The notes: generated by a model not told the origin, from the letters alone. Positions 52,790 to 62,492 are shown, counted from the stretch's first letter. The stretch: 64,000 nucleotides of DNA from CAZVKN01 sp964627035 (GCA_964627035.1 CAZVKN010000002.1:62001-126000), one strand, 5' to 3'. Made by a program: numbers and translations.

Positions 52790-55699
52790 ATGAAAAGATT
52801 TCACGCAAAGACGCAAAGACACAAAGGTTTTAATCCTTGTTTATTGTCTCTACGCATTAAACAAACAAGGCTTGAGAAACTTTGCGACTTTGCGGCTCTG
52901 CGCGAGATCTTCTTAATCTTTTTCACCATGGTTCATGTTTGTTTGGGGGCATCGTTTGATACTGATGTTGTTGAGTATGGTTTTATTGATGATCTTATTG
53001 AAAAAGGTGAATTGCAAAAACTGCGTGAGCATCATACCGTTGGTGGGACAACTATCCGCTATCAGCAGTTATATCATGGTCATCCCGTAATCGGTGGTGG
53101 GATTACCCTTCGCATCGGTAAAGATAACCAACCAATATCATTGTATAGTTCGCTCGCCCTATGGTGTGAACACAGTGATCCTGTCTATTTAATTACCTCC
53201 GACCAAGCTACCAAGATTGCTGTTCAATCAATCTATCTGAAAGAAACACGTGGTGAAGTGAAGGTTGATGCAGTCATACTGCCTCAGAATGGATCTCCGG
53301 CAGCCAGTTGGCGAGTGCTTGTTCCTGCATTGGAACCGCTGGGTGACTGGGAACTGTTTGTGCATGGTAAAACAGGAGTGGTTATCCTGTCCGAGAACCT
53401 GCTTCAGCGCATTGACGGCACAGGACTTGTTTTCAATCCCGATCCAATGACAGCGACCGAAGATTCAACACTGCGTGATGAGGATGATGCTGAGGATGCG
53501 ATACCGGAAGAAGCATACAGTGAAGTTGAACTGCTCGACATCGAGCAGGATGATGAGGACAGATACGTATTAACCGGAACGTATGCGGACACGTCACCAA
53601 CCGATGATCGGGCAGCGATGGAGGAACCTGAATTTGTGTTCAACCGTGAGGATGATCGTTTTGAGGAGGTGATGACATACTATCATATTGACCGTCAGGC
53701 TCGATATGTTCGTGAGTTGGGATTCGACGACCTTCCACCGACTCCGCAACGAATCAATGTGAATGGAGTCGCTGAGGATCTGTCATTTTTCAGTCCTGCT
53801 ACAGGCATGATTACTTACGGCAGCGGTGGAGTGGATGACTGCGAGGATGCAGATGTGATCCTGCATGAGTACAGTCATGCGCTTTTGCATCAGATACTAC
53901 CGAGCTGGAGGGGTGGTGAGACCGGACTATTGACAGAAGGACTGTGTGACTATCTCGCGGGTGACTGGAGTCTGGAAGTGAACCGTGATTTTCAACCGTA
54001 TCAGCTCTACAACTGGGATGGGAACAACGAATTTTGGGACGGGAGGATACTGAATTCGGATCATCACTATCCCGAGGATGCGGATCGCGAACGACACGAT
54101 GCGGGACAATTGTGGTCGTCACTGCTGACGGAAATACGGCTCGCTGCTGACGACCGGGATCTGTGGAACAGTGTGGTAATAGATCATCTGTATCTGCTCG
54201 GTGACAGTGCGACGGTTCCCGATGCTGCGGAGGCTTTGCTTGCTGTTGATGAGGAGATTGCGGATCACTATTTCCGACCGTACATCATCAGAGGATGTGA
54301 ACGGCGGGGAATTTTCATGCGTGGAAGATTCAGCCCACAAATATCTCATGTGCCGTTAGGAGATACTGATCAACCCAACCGAGCGAGGCTGATTCAGGCA
54401 GAAATAGAGTCTCACTTTCCCGTAAATCCTGAAGATGTCTATCTGGTATATTTTGCCGGGGATAACTTTATTGACAGCATCAATTTCGAGAGGCATCCGC
54501 ATGATGATGAGCAGTTCCAAACCTACTTTCCGGGGATGCTCTACGAAGGTGCAGTTAATTACTATATCTCTGCACAAGACGAGAGTGGAGTTACAGCGAC
54601 ATTCCCTCCTGCAGTACCTGACAGCATGATTAGCTTCTTTGCCGGACCGGATCGCATACCCCCGCAGTTAATTGAATTCAATCCCCTGCCAAACAGCGTG
54701 TTTCCAAGTGGTGAAATTGTTGTATCAGCGCATGTAACCGACAATATTGGTGTGACATCAGTTGTTTTGGAATGGCTTGACGATAATGTGGAAGGTGGCG
54801 GTACAGTAGAACTTGTGAGTATTGACGATGATAGATTTGTTGGCAGACTGCTTTGGGAAAGCGAGATCAACTCAGTCATTCCCTACAGACTTATAGCACA
54901 TGACGGTAGAAGGGGGGGGACGATAATCGTGGCTCGTTGGTTTGAGATTCGTCGTCAGGCTGTAATTGATGATTTTGAGTCAGGAAGCATACGATGGGTC
55001 AGGTCAATGTGGATTAGAAACGATCAGGACGCCTTCGAGGGTGATTGGTCTTTAGCGGACAGAAATCCACTCACTCAATTCACACCGCGGACTGCTGTGC
55101 TGGAGCTTGATGAGATGTGGGATTTGTCATTTGCGGTTCAGGCTCGCTTGACGTTCTACGAAACGCATCAGTTGGATGTTCGCTCAGGTGAGAGAGGATA
55201 TTTTGAGGTCAGTGACAACGGCGGGGAGAGCTGGTACGCACTGTTGCAACTGACAGGTAATCAAAGGTGGTGGGCTCAAAGGCATGTAGTGCTGGATGAT
55301 TATTGCGGGCCGGACTCTCCATCTATTCGAGTCAGATGGCGGACGGTCACGCCGTTTGATGCTGAGGCTCGTGACGGGTGGAAGATTGACGATGTCACTA
55401 TGCTGATCGGGAACATCGTAGATGCGGACGCACAGGAGCTGCAATTGGTTCCTCAGTCAATCACAATGGATCCATATCCTAATCCGGTGAATGGTGGGCT
55501 AATGCTGCATTACAAGATCACTGTACCTGGCCATGTCGAGCTGTTCGATCTGAACGGACGGAAGATGTTCAGGTCGCCTGTTTCTTCAGATGTCACGAGG
55601 TTTAAGATTGATACCGAGCTATATCCCGCAGGTGTCTACTGGATCAGAATGTCAGCAGGAGAGGAAAAACGGATTAGAAGGGTTGTGATTGTGAAGTGA
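52790..55699 (+). CDS. Secreted M4-like metalloprotease with type IX sorting domain
   Basis: A 969-residue protein. Residues 60-190 look like a fungalysin/thermolysin propeptide (FTP, TVGGTTIRYQQLYHGHPVIG). The catalytic domain has the zinc motif HEYSH in DVILHEYSHALLHQIL near residue 360 and the downstream Glu in LLTEGLCDYLAG. Later parts include an Ig-like domain (PNSVFPSGEIVVSAHVTDNI), a MAM-like region and a sorting domain (PYPNPVNGG, FDLNGRKM). The first 42 codons, including AKTQRHKGF and KLCDFAALRE, are a translated L repeat; the hydrophobic signal core IFLIFFTMVHVCLGA follows it. A start must lie in or before the repeat, since ATG 52928 would leave too short a signal. It may share the riboswitch-controlled transcript. 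Confidence 0.87.
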   Translation: MKRFHAKTQRHKGFNPCLLSLRIKQTRLEKLCDFAALREIFLIFFTMVHVCLGASFDTDVVEYGFIDDLIEKGELQKLREHHTVGGTTIRYQQLYHGHPVIGGGITLRIGKDNQPISLYSSLALWCEHSDPVYLITSDQATKIAVQSIYLKETRGEVKVDAVILPQNGSPAASWRVLVPALEPLGDWELFVHGKTGVVILSENLLQRIDGTGLVFNPDPMTATEDSTLRDEDDAEDAIPEEAYSEVELLDIEQDDEDRYVLTGTYADTSPTDDRAAMEEPEFVFNREDDRFEEVMTYYHIDRQARYVRELGFDDLPPTPQRINVNGVAEDLSFFSPATGMITYGSGGVDDCEDADVILHEYSHALLHQILPSWRGGETGLLTEGLCDYLAGDWSLEVNRDFQPYQLYNWDGNNEFWDGRILNSDHHYPEDADRERHDAGQLWSSLLTEIRLAADDRDLWNSVVIDHLYLLGDSATVPDAAEALLAVDEEIADHYFRPYIIRGCERRGIFMRGRFSPQISHVPLGDTDQPNRARLIQAEIESHFPVNPEDVYLVYFAGDNFIDSINFERHPHDDEQFQTYFPGMLYEGAVNYYISAQDESGVTATFPPAVPDSMISFFAGPDRIPPQLIEFNPLPNSVFPSGEIVVSAHVTDNIGVTSVVLEWLDDNVEGGGTVELVSIDDDRFVGRLLWESEINSVIPYRLIAHDGRRGGTIIVARWFEIRRQAVIDDFESGSIRWVRSMWIRNDQDAFEGDWSLADRNPLTQFTPRTAVLELDEMWDLSFAVQARLTFYETHQLDVRSGERGYFEVSDNGGESWYALLQLTGNQRWWAQRHVVLDDYCGPDSPSIRVRWRTVTPFDAEARDGWKIDDVTMLIGNIVDADAQELQLVPQSITMDPYPNPVNGGLMLHYKITVPGHVELFDLNGRKMFRSPVSSDVTRFKIDTELYPAGVYWIRMSAGEEKRIRRVVIVK
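52798..52908. repeat. Family L repeat inside the metalloprotease reading frame
   Basis: TTCACGCAAAGACGCAAAGA with CACAAAGG (52800-52827), a spacer, then AACTTTGCGACTTTGCGGCT with CTGCGCGAGA (52878-52908). The arms are an inverted pair and match those flanking the GxxExxY gene. It is in frame with no stop codon. Confidence 0.8.
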
Positions 55700-55717
55700 T
55701 CGCCACGTGAACGCATA

Positions 55718-55848
55718 AATGAGTTCAGAGTTCAGGCTTCAGCCTGTGTGCGAAAAAGACACGCTGGAAGAGTGAACTATTCGCTTGAGTCGGGGGTTGT
55801 CCTCATCCCGATGAATCGGGACGGACTTGAGACAAGTCCTACGTAATA
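55718..55848. repeat. Repeat block (families K and J)
   Basis: 55722-55780 is a K unit (GAGTTCAGAGTTCAGGCTTC, then AGCCTGTG and AGTGAACT). 55790-55845 is a J-type double hairpin (GGGGTTGTCC, TCCCGATGAATCGGGA and GACTTGAGACAAGTCC). The rest of the gap to 55948 shows nothing clear. Confidence 0.7.
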
Positions 55849-55947
55849 ATTTCAATTTACCAACTTTCCTATCTCTATTCTTAAGCCACAACTTGCACAT
55901 CTATCGGTAACACATTATATTTCTTTGTTACTCACATTGGAAAGGAT

Positions 55948-56679
55948 ATGAGCTCAATCGCATCTAATCTTGCTGTAGTCCGACAGAATATTGCAGATCA
56001 TGCGGCATCCGTTGGTCATAACAGTTCTGATGTCTTGCTCGTCGGAGTTTCGAAGATTCATCCACCGGAGCTTATCGTTGAAGCCGTTCGAGCCGGCCTG
56101 ATGGACATTGGTGAGAGTAGAGTTCAGGAAGCTGAATTTAAGAAACCGATTGTTGAAAAGAGGTTAACTGAAGAGGGTATTGCCCCGTCAACTGTCCGCT
56201 GGCACATGATCGGACACTTGCAATCAAACAAAGCAAATAAAGCAGCAGCTCTGTTTGATGTGATTCATTCTGTTGATTCGATAAAGCTTGCTCGAAAGCT
56301 GTCAAAAGCTGCAAGTCAGCTGGACAAGCAACTTGATATTTTAATTGAAGTAAACAGTTCCGGAGAGAGTAGCAAATCCGGAATAGCTCCCGTGGAATTG
56401 AAGGATATTGTCACAGAAGTGAAAGATTTGCCAAAAATAAATATCACCGGACTGATGACAATTGCACCGCTAACAGATGATAAATCGTTGATTATTGAGT
56501 CATTTGGTAGCCTGCGTGAATTGAGATATGAAGCCTCGATGACATATCAGAATGCAGCAGAATGGGATCTCTCGATGGGTATGAGCGGTGACTATGATAT
56601 TGCAATTCGGGAAGGTGCTACAATCGTGCGCATCGGCACAGCTATTTTCGGTTCACGACCGACAACCAAGGGAGTCTGA
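55948..56679 (+). CDS. YggS/PLPBP family PLP-binding protein
   Basis: A 243-residue single-domain TIM-barrel protein that binds pyridoxal phosphate and keeps vitamin B6 and amino acid pools in balance. Landmarks: VLLVGVSKIHPPELIVEAVR with the PLP lysine, DIGESRVQEAEFK, WHMIGHLQSNKANKAA, VNSSGESSKSGIAP, ITGLMTIAP and DLSMGMSGDYDIAIREG with the phosphate contacts. It starts the run yggS, divIVA, nucleoside phosphorylase, ileS, dksA-like, lspA, an order in which yggS and divIVA are often neighbours of cell-division genes. Confidence 0.94.
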   Translation: MSSIASNLAVVRQNIADHAASVGHNSSDVLLVGVSKIHPPELIVEAVRAGLMDIGESRVQEAEFKKPIVEKRLTEEGIAPSTVRWHMIGHLQSNKANKAAALFDVIHSVDSIKLARKLSKAASQLDKQLDILIEVNSSGESSKSGIAPVELKDIVTEVKDLPKINITGLMTIAPLTDDKSLIIESFGSLRELRYEASMTYQNAAEWDLSMGMSGDYDIAIREGATIVRIGTAIFGSRPTTKGV

Positions 56680-56680
56680 G

Positions 56681-57160
56681 TTGTTAACACCGATAGAGAT
56701 TAAAAAACAGGAATTCAGCCGCTCAGTTCGTGGCTATGATGTTTCAGAAGTTAAAAGTTTTCTGGAAACAGTCGCTGATGACATTGCAAAACTGAACATG
56801 AAGCTCCGCACTCAGGAGATCGAGATTGAAAAACTGCAGAGTGAGCTAAAACCGATGCAGTCAATGGAACAGACGATGAAAGAAGCGGTGTTCAACACTC
56901 AGGAAACCCTCCGCACTGCTCAGGAAGGATCACGTAAAGAAGCCGACCTGGTTATTAAAGGTGCAGAAATTGAAGCTGAGAAGATAATCCGAAATGCACA
57001 TATAGAAGGTCGCTCCATTCGTCAGGAGGTTGATGTGCTCATTGAACGGAGGGATTCATTCGTCAGAAAGCTGAAGCATTTGTTAAGATCGGAATTGGAG
57101 TTAATTGATCTGTTAGAAACAACGGAACCGGACGAAGATGGCACTGTTTCCAAGAACTAA
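56681..57160 (+). CDS. DivIVA domain protein
   Basis: A 159-residue coiled-coil protein with TTG start at 56681, one base after the yggS stop. The family start LTPIEIKKQEFSRSVRGYDVSEVKSFLETVADD is diagnostic: the G-Y-D/R-x-x-E-V-x-x-F-L motif with the membrane-binding N-terminus. The remainder is an uninterrupted coiled coil of about 110 residues. Such proteins localise to curved membrane and organise cell-division or growth factors. Its end overlaps the next gene by 23 bases. Confidence 0.9.
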   Translation: MLTPIEIKKQEFSRSVRGYDVSEVKSFLETVADDIAKLNMKLRTQEIEIEKLQSELKPMQSMEQTMKEAVFNTQETLRTAQEGSRKEADLVIKGAEIEAEKIIRNAHIEGRSIRQEVDVLIERRDSFVRKLKHLLRSELELIDLLETTEPDEDGTVSKN

Positions 57161-58022
57161 GCGGGAATTTAACGATTTTCCACCCGAAGAGCTGTTTGAT
57201 CGGGTGCAGACAGCGGTTCAATTAATCCGCAGCACAGGATACATTGACTCTCCCACTACAGGAATCATCTTTGGCAGCGGTCTCGGTGCGATGGTCAATG
57301 AGATACAATTTGAATCCGAGATACTGTACAATGATATCCCCGGTTTCGTATCAACTACACTGGATTTCCATAAAGGACGGTTGCTCCTTGGGAAATCTGC
57401 CGGCAGTAAGATTATTGCTATGGATGGTCGTTTTCACTACTACGAAGGCTATTCAATGCAGCAGATCACCTTTCCGATAAGGGTGATGCAGGCATTGGGT
57501 GTAAAGAAGCTGATCATCTCAAATATCTCCGGTGGTTTGAATCCACAGTACAGGGCAGGGGATATTGTGCTGCTGACGGATTTTATCAATTTTATGGGTG
57601 ACAATCCGCTGATCGGTTATAATGACGAACGGCTTGGAACACGTTTCCCAGACATGATGGTGCCTTTCAGCAAAAAGCTGATTCGAATCGCTGAGAAACA
57701 TGCGATGATGCATGAGATCAGGCTTCAGCGGGGAGTCTATCTCGGTTTACCAGGTCCTTCGTTTGAAACACCTGCTGAGTACAGGATGATTCGGCAATTC
57801 GGTGCTGACATGGTTGGGATGTCCTCTGTTCCGGAAGTTATTGTCGCCAGACACGCAGGAATGGAGGTTCTTGGAATCAGTTTAATATCTGACGAATGCT
57901 TCCCGGAATGTCTTGAACCTATGGAAATTGAAGTACTGCTGCAACGAGCCAAGAATGGTGCGGAAATTATCGGACGGATTATTAATAGTGTTTTAGCGGA
58001 CGAAGAGTATAGTCAATTGTAG
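57138..58022 (+). CDS. Purine nucleoside phosphorylase
   Basis: A 294-residue enzyme of the trimeric PNP family (PNP/MTAP type), which cleaves inosine and guanosine with phosphate in purine salvage. Landmarks: GIIFGSGLGAMVNEI (phosphate-binding Gly-Ser), DGRFHYYEGY, NISGGLNPQYRAGDIVLL, PGPSFETPAEYRMIRQFGAD, the MVGMSSVPEVIVARHAGMEV motif with the base-contact Met and the catalytic Asn-type region at ISLISDECFP. It overlaps divIVA and precedes a family I repeat and ileS. Confidence 0.92.
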   Translation: MALFPRTKREFNDFPPEELFDRVQTAVQLIRSTGYIDSPTTGIIFGSGLGAMVNEIQFESEILYNDIPGFVSTTLDFHKGRLLLGKSAGSKIIAMDGRFHYYEGYSMQQITFPIRVMQALGVKKLIISNISGGLNPQYRAGDIVLLTDFINFMGDNPLIGYNDERLGTRFPDMMVPFSKKLIRIAEKHAMMHEIRLQRGVYLGLPGPSFETPAEYRMIRQFGADMVGMSSVPEVIVARHAGMEVLGISLISDECFPECLEPMEIEVLLQRAKNGAEIIGRIINSVLADEEYSQL

Positions 58023-58029
58023 TTTAAAG

Positions 58030-58108
58030 TTTTCGGTGTCAGCCCGCCGTGGCTGACACTATTTTCGGAACGTTAATAGATTGCTGTCAACCACGGCGGG
58101 TTGACAGC
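58030..58108. repeat. Family I composite repeat, both arms intact
   Basis: CGGTGTCAGCCCGCCGTGGC with TGACAC (58035-58061), a spacer with ATTTTCGGAACG, then GCTGTCAACCACGGCGGGTT with GACAGC (58083-58108). Each arm is its own palindrome. Confidence 0.85.
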
Positions 58109-58127
58109 AGTAATGTAATAAACTTTG

Positions 58128-61100
58128 ATGAAATCTGATAACACAAAATTATGGCATAAAACAGCCGGAAAAGGATTAGTTTATGTACCTTCCAAGGTAG
58201 ATTTTCCGGCATTAGATCACACGATACTTGACCTTTGGAAAGAGTACAACATCTTCCAACGCACAATTGATGAGCGTTATGGTTGCCCTGATTACGTTGC
58301 TTATGACGGACCTCCAGGAACTAACGGTAAACCACATATCGGTAATTTGATGCAATCCGCATTGAAAGATTTGTGGCCCCGTTATTACACTATGAAAGGA
58401 TACCGAGTACTCCGCAAAGCCGGATGGGATACGCACGGTCTCCCGATTGAACAGACTGCCGAACGTGAACTGGGTCTTAGCACCAAGCAAGATATTATTG
58501 AATACGGCGTAGATAAATATATTGATTATTGTCGCAAGACGGTGTTTCGTTACAAAGATGCCTGGGGAGATGCGATACATCGGATCGGGCGTTTCCTTGA
58601 TACCGATAACTATTACGCTACCATGCAAAAAGAATATGTCCAAACCGGATGGTGGGTGCTGAAACAAGCTTGGAAGAAGGATATGCTCTATCAAGGGCAT
58701 AAGATCATGCCCTATTCTCCACTCGGTGGTATGACTTTATCCTCTCACGAGGTTGCGCAGGGTTACAAGGATATTACCGACATATCGCTGTATGTCAAGT
58801 TTCCGGTTGTCGGAGAGGATAACACTTATCTCGTTGCTTGGACGACTACTGCATGGACTTTGCTGTCAAATGTTGCGTTAGCTGTCAATCCAAAACTACA
58901 ATATGTAACCGTTGAAACTAATGGTGAGCGACTCATTCTCGCTGAAGATCGGTTGGAAGCAGTTAAAGCTAAACTTGGTAATTACAAGACAATTGATCGC
59001 AAACCCGGTACTGAACTCAAAGGTATCCGTTATCGTCCGTTGTGGGATTTTCAGGATGGAGTCGGTAATGCTCATTATGTAGTTGTTGATGATTACGTTA
59101 CGGCTGATGATGGTAGCGGTATGGTTCATTTGGCTTTATATGGTGAGGATGACTTCAGGTTGATCAAGAAAAACAATCTGCCAATGGTGCAGAACGTGGA
59201 TGCAAGTGGACATTGTGCCGATAATGCCGGAGTCTATGCAGGACGTTATTTTCGTGATGAAGGATTGGATGTTAAGATTCTGAAGGATATCGCCGCTAAA
59301 GGATTGTTACTCGGCAAACAGAAAATCGTTCACTCGTACCCTCACAACTACAAGAGCGGTGAACCGTTGATGTATTTTGCAAAGAGTGCATGGTTTTTAC
59401 GCACGTCCAGTATGAAAGAGCAGATGATTGAAGCTAACAAAAAGATCAACTGGTATCCAGAACATATCAAGGAAGGGAGGTTCAGTAATTGGTTAGAGAA
59501 TAACGTTGATTGGGCAATCTCCCGTGAACGTTTTTGGGGGACTCCCCTGCCGATCTGGACTTGCGATAATGATGAGTGTAAAGAGCAAGTTTGTGTTGAG
59601 TCACTCGCAGAGTTAGGTGAGCTTCGCGGTGAACCATTGCCCGACGATTTTGATCCTCATAAGCCTCAGATTGACAAGATAACTCTTCCTTGCCCTAAAT
59701 GTGACGGGACGATGTATCGCGAGCCGGAAGTGTTGGATTGTTGGTTTGATGCGGGAATTATGCCGTGGGGACAGTGGGGTTATCCGGTCAAGGAAGGCTC
59801 GGATGAACTGTTAAAACATCAACTGCCAGGTGATTTTATTTGCGAAGCGATTGATCAGACGCGCGGCTGGTTCTATACGATGCTTGCTCCAGCAACAATG
59901 CTGATCAACGAATCCAGTTATAAGAATGTTATCTGCACCGAATTGATCCTTGACGAGCATGGTCAAAAGATGTCCAAGTCCCGTAAAGAGAGTATGGTTG
60001 ATCCTATTGAACTGTGTGATACGTATGGAGCGGATGCAGTACGTTGGAACTTCTACGGTGTCAATCCATGGACACTGCGCAAATTCATGCGCTCAGATAT
60101 TCCTGATGTACTCAAACAAGTCATCATTCCGTATTGGAATGCGTACAGTTTTTTTGTAACCTATGCACGAGTTGACAATTGGAAGCCCGTTAAGGACGCT
60201 AAACCTTCCGATAAACTGTTAGATAAGTGGATATTGTCTCGTCTTGAGGCGGTACGTGAATCGGTTGAAGAAGGATTAGATGGTTACGATGTAACTGCCG
60301 CCGCAAACGCTATCACTTCATTCATTGATGAATTGACAAATTGGTACATCCGCCGTTCACGAAGACGGTTTTGGAAATCTGAGGATGACAACGATAAACA
60401 AGCAGCATATCAGACTTTACATAGAGTTCTAATCAATTTGAATCGTATGTTAGCGCCATTTTTGCCGTTCTTGACCGAAGTGATTTATCAGAATCTTGAA
60501 CGCGGATTTAATGCGAATGCGGATGATTCTATCCATTTGGCAAAATGGCTTCCCTCCGGACAAATTGAACGTGATATTGAACTGGAGTCTTCCATGAAGA
60601 TGGTCCGGGATGTAGTAACAATTGCACGCTCTCTGCGCAACGAAGGTGATATCAGAGTTCGGCAACCGTTACCGGAGATTATTGTTGCGTCAAATGGAGT
60701 CGGATTGAGCGAAGAGATGAGTGACTTAATACTTGATGAATTGAATGTAAAAAAGATCAGTTATACGGATAATTCCGACTCTCTTTACTACTACTCAGCA
60801 AAAGCAGATTTTAAAGCTTTGGGACCGAGATTCGGGGGGAAAGTCAATGAAGTTGCGACTTTTGTTAAAGAACTCGATGACGGAGCAATTCGCAGCCTCA
60901 TCAGCAGCGGTTCAATTTCTTTCAACGGTCAAAATATAGCTAAGGATGAAGTGCTCTTAACGCAGATACCTTCAGAAGGATACTGGGTGAAGAGCGATGG
61001 ACCTTTAACGGTTGCAGTAGATCATCGTATCACTGATGAGCTTCGTTCGGAATGGTTGGCACGCGAGTTTGTGCACAGTGTTCAGAACATGAGAAAAGAG

Positions 61101-61301
61101 GCTAATCTTGAGGTAACTCAACGGATATCAATCGAAGCCGACAAATTATTATGGGGGATTGTTGACGGCAATCGGGATTACATTACAAATGAGACTTTGG
61201 CAGTAGAATTGCTACAAAACGACAAAATTGTTTCCGATCAGGAGTATAAGATCGGAGATCTAAAAGGGAAAATACAAATAAAGGCTGTCTTAAAGGATTA
61301 G
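58128..61301 (+). CDS. ileS: Isoleucyl-tRNA synthetase
   Basis: A 1057-residue class I synthetase that charges tRNA-Ile. The HIGH motif is GKPHIGNLMQ near residue 66, the KMSKS motif is HGQKMSKSRKESMV around 615, and the editing domain (residues 185-420) contains the TTTAWTLLSNVALAV and DDGSGMVHLALYGEDD motifs. The C-terminal anticodon-binding domain is present. CDNDECKEQVC plus LPCPKCDGTMY form an inserted zinc site before the KMSKS loop. Length is that of the type 2 (eukaryote-like, mupirocin-tolerant) form. I use ATG 58128; a TTG three bases earlier is in frame. The dksA-like gene follows 2 bases after the stop. Confidence 0.97.
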   Translation: MKSDNTKLWHKTAGKGLVYVPSKVDFPALDHTILDLWKEYNIFQRTIDERYGCPDYVAYDGPPGTNGKPHIGNLMQSALKDLWPRYYTMKGYRVLRKAGWDTHGLPIEQTAERELGLSTKQDIIEYGVDKYIDYCRKTVFRYKDAWGDAIHRIGRFLDTDNYYATMQKEYVQTGWWVLKQAWKKDMLYQGHKIMPYSPLGGMTLSSHEVAQGYKDITDISLYVKFPVVGEDNTYLVAWTTTAWTLLSNVALAVNPKLQYVTVETNGERLILAEDRLEAVKAKLGNYKTIDRKPGTELKGIRYRPLWDFQDGVGNAHYVVVDDYVTADDGSGMVHLALYGEDDFRLIKKNNLPMVQNVDASGHCADNAGVYAGRYFRDEGLDVKILKDIAAKGLLLGKQKIVHSYPHNYKSGEPLMYFAKSAWFLRTSSMKEQMIEANKKINWYPEHIKEGRFSNWLENNVDWAISRERFWGTPLPIWTCDNDECKEQVCVESLAELGELRGEPLPDDFDPHKPQIDKITLPCPKCDGTMYREPEVLDCWFDAGIMPWGQWGYPVKEGSDELLKHQLPGDFICEAIDQTRGWFYTMLAPATMLINESSYKNVICTELILDEHGQKMSKSRKESMVDPIELCDTYGADAVRWNFYGVNPWTLRKFMRSDIPDVLKQVIIPYWNAYSFFVTYARVDNWKPVKDAKPSDKLLDKWILSRLEAVRESVEEGLDGYDVTAAANAITSFIDELTNWYIRRSRRRFWKSEDDNDKQAAYQTLHRVLINLNRMLAPFLPFLTEVIYQNLERGFNANADDSIHLAKWLPSGQIERDIELESSMKMVRDVVTIARSLRNEGDIRVRQPLPEIIVASNGVGLSEEMSDLILDELNVKKISYTDNSDSLYYYSAKADFKALGPRFGGKVNEVATFVKELDDGAIRSLISSGSISFNGQNIAKDEVLLTQIPSEGYWVKSDGPLTVAVDHRITDELRSEWLAREFVHSVQNMRKEANLEVTQRISIEADKLLWGIVDGNRDYITNETLAVELLQNDKIVSDQEYKIGDLKGKIQIKAVLKD

Positions 61302-61303
61302 TC

Positions 61304-61726
61304 ATGGCAAATAATTCCAACAATAAACAAAACGAAAAGGTTGAACTCTATTCTAACGAAGATGAAGACTTTTTTCGTAATCTTGTTCTGAAAAGACGTG
61401 AGCAGATCGTAAAAGACATCGGGATATTGACCGCTGTTACTGCAACCACAACCAGAGCTAACGCAGGTGATCATTCAACATATACGCTCCATCCCGCCGA
61501 TCAGGGAACCGACGCTCAGGAACGTGAGAAAGCATTTATGTTCGCCTCTCGCGAAGGGCGTTACCTGAAGTATCTTGATCGGTCTCTGCGAAAGCTCGAT
61601 GACGGCAGTTTCGGTTTTTGTGAAGACTGCAAAGAACCGATCCAACGCAAAAGACTGGAGATCGTCCCCACTGCCAGACTCTGTGTTGAGTGCAAGCTTA
61701 AAGAAGAGCAGCAGCGCAGCGCATGA
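61304..61726 (+). CDS. TraR/DksA-family zinc-finger protein
   Basis: A 140-residue protein with the DksA-type zinc finger FGFCEDCKEPIQRKRLEIVPTARLCVECK (C-x2-C-x17-C-x2-C), a helix with basic charges before it and a coiled-coil N-terminus. DksA proteins bind the RNA polymerase secondary channel and change transcription during starvation. The DxxDxA tip motif of E. coli DksA is not evident (the helical tip reads RTNAGDHSTYT-like sequence), so this is a TraR-type relative whose regulatory strength is unclear. It lies between ileS and lspA, as in many bacteria, and overlaps lspA by four bases. Confidence 0.88.
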   Translation: MANNSNNKQNEKVELYSNEDEDFFRNLVLKRREQIVKDIGILTAVTATTTRANAGDHSTYTLHPADQGTDAQEREKAFMFASREGRYLKYLDRSLRKLDDGSFGFCEDCKEPIQRKRLEIVPTARLCVECKLKEEQQRSA

Positions 61727-62259
61727 ACCGAATTGATGGCAGGATCATCTACTTCTTGATTGCATCGGTAATTATTGTATCCGACCAGATTACCAAAACC
61801 GTTATCTCATCCTGGTTGTCACCGGGGCAGATTATCAGACTGTTCGACAATGATCTGGTCTGGCTTGTCCTTGTTCATAATCCAGGCTCAGCGTTTGGAA
61901 TTCGACTCATACCTACACCTCTTCTCGCTGTTATTTCCATGATGGCTGCAATAGTCCTTTCCGTTTACCTGTTTCGATATTCAAATTTACCGTTCAGCCA
62001 GGGCGCACCTTTGGGATTAATTCTCGGAGGAGCTGTCGGCAATATGATTGACCGCATTCGACTCGGAAAAGTGGTAGATTTTGTCAGTGTAAACCTGCCG
62101 GACTTCTGGATGGATAGATGGCCCGTGTTTAACGTTGCAGACTCAGCAGTATCAGTCGGTGTAGTCTGGATGATATTGGTGACACTGTTTGTCCGGGAAC
62201 AGGTTGAACCGGACGAAGATGATAAAAGCATTCTTATGGAGAATCAATCCGATCTCTGA
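61723..62259 (+). CDS. lspA: Lipoprotein signal peptidase LspA
   Basis: A 178-residue inner-membrane aspartic peptidase that cleaves lipoprotein signal peptides after lipid attachment. Four hydrophobic segments are visible. The motifs are SDQITKTVISSWL near residue 20, LVHNPGSAFGI around residue 50, GGAVGNMIDRIRLGKVVDFV with the first catalytic Asp near residue 110, and FNVADSAVSVGVV with the second. The acidic tail (EPDEDDKSILMENQ) is longer than in E. coli. It ends the operon headed by yggS. Confidence 0.97.
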   Translation: MNRIDGRIIYFLIASVIIVSDQITKTVISSWLSPGQIIRLFDNDLVWLVLVHNPGSAFGIRLIPTPLLAVISMMAAIVLSVYLFRYSNLPFSQGAPLGLILGGAVGNMIDRIRLGKVVDFVSVNLPDFWMDRWPVFNVADSAVSVGVVWMILVTLFVREQVEPDEDDKSILMENQSDL

Positions 62260-62344
62260 TGCATGATCACAATTAATCCTGATTGATGCCCGGTGTGTGC
62301 TGCATCACTGAAAAAACATAGTCCCTGATGTATATTGTTCAGTT

Positions 62345-62397
62345 AGCTGGAAGTTTGTACTTGATTCTTTAGTCAGGGTCGAGTACTCCCCAGCTAC
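62345..62397 (+). other. Nested hairpin in the leader of the MBL gene
   Basis: GTACTTGA (62358-62365) pairs with TCGAGTAC (62380-62387, one G-U), inside an outer pair TAGCTGG (62345-62351) with CCAGCTA (62391-62397). It lies about 100 bases ahead of the ATG at 62493 in a 233-base gap. It could be a leader RNA element; nothing identifies a ligand. Confidence 0.35.
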
Positions 62398-62492
62398 AAA
62401 ACCATTCCTCGATTTGCACAAGTGACACAATAAGCGGTTAGACAAGATTTGTGTGACCACTATAAACAGCTACTTTAGATTCTGAGACGGTT

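Noticed and set aside
56588..56680. A longer DivIVA start within yggS
   Set aside because: The upstream part is yggS sequence in another frame; TTG 56681 directly begins the conserved DivIVA N-terminus.
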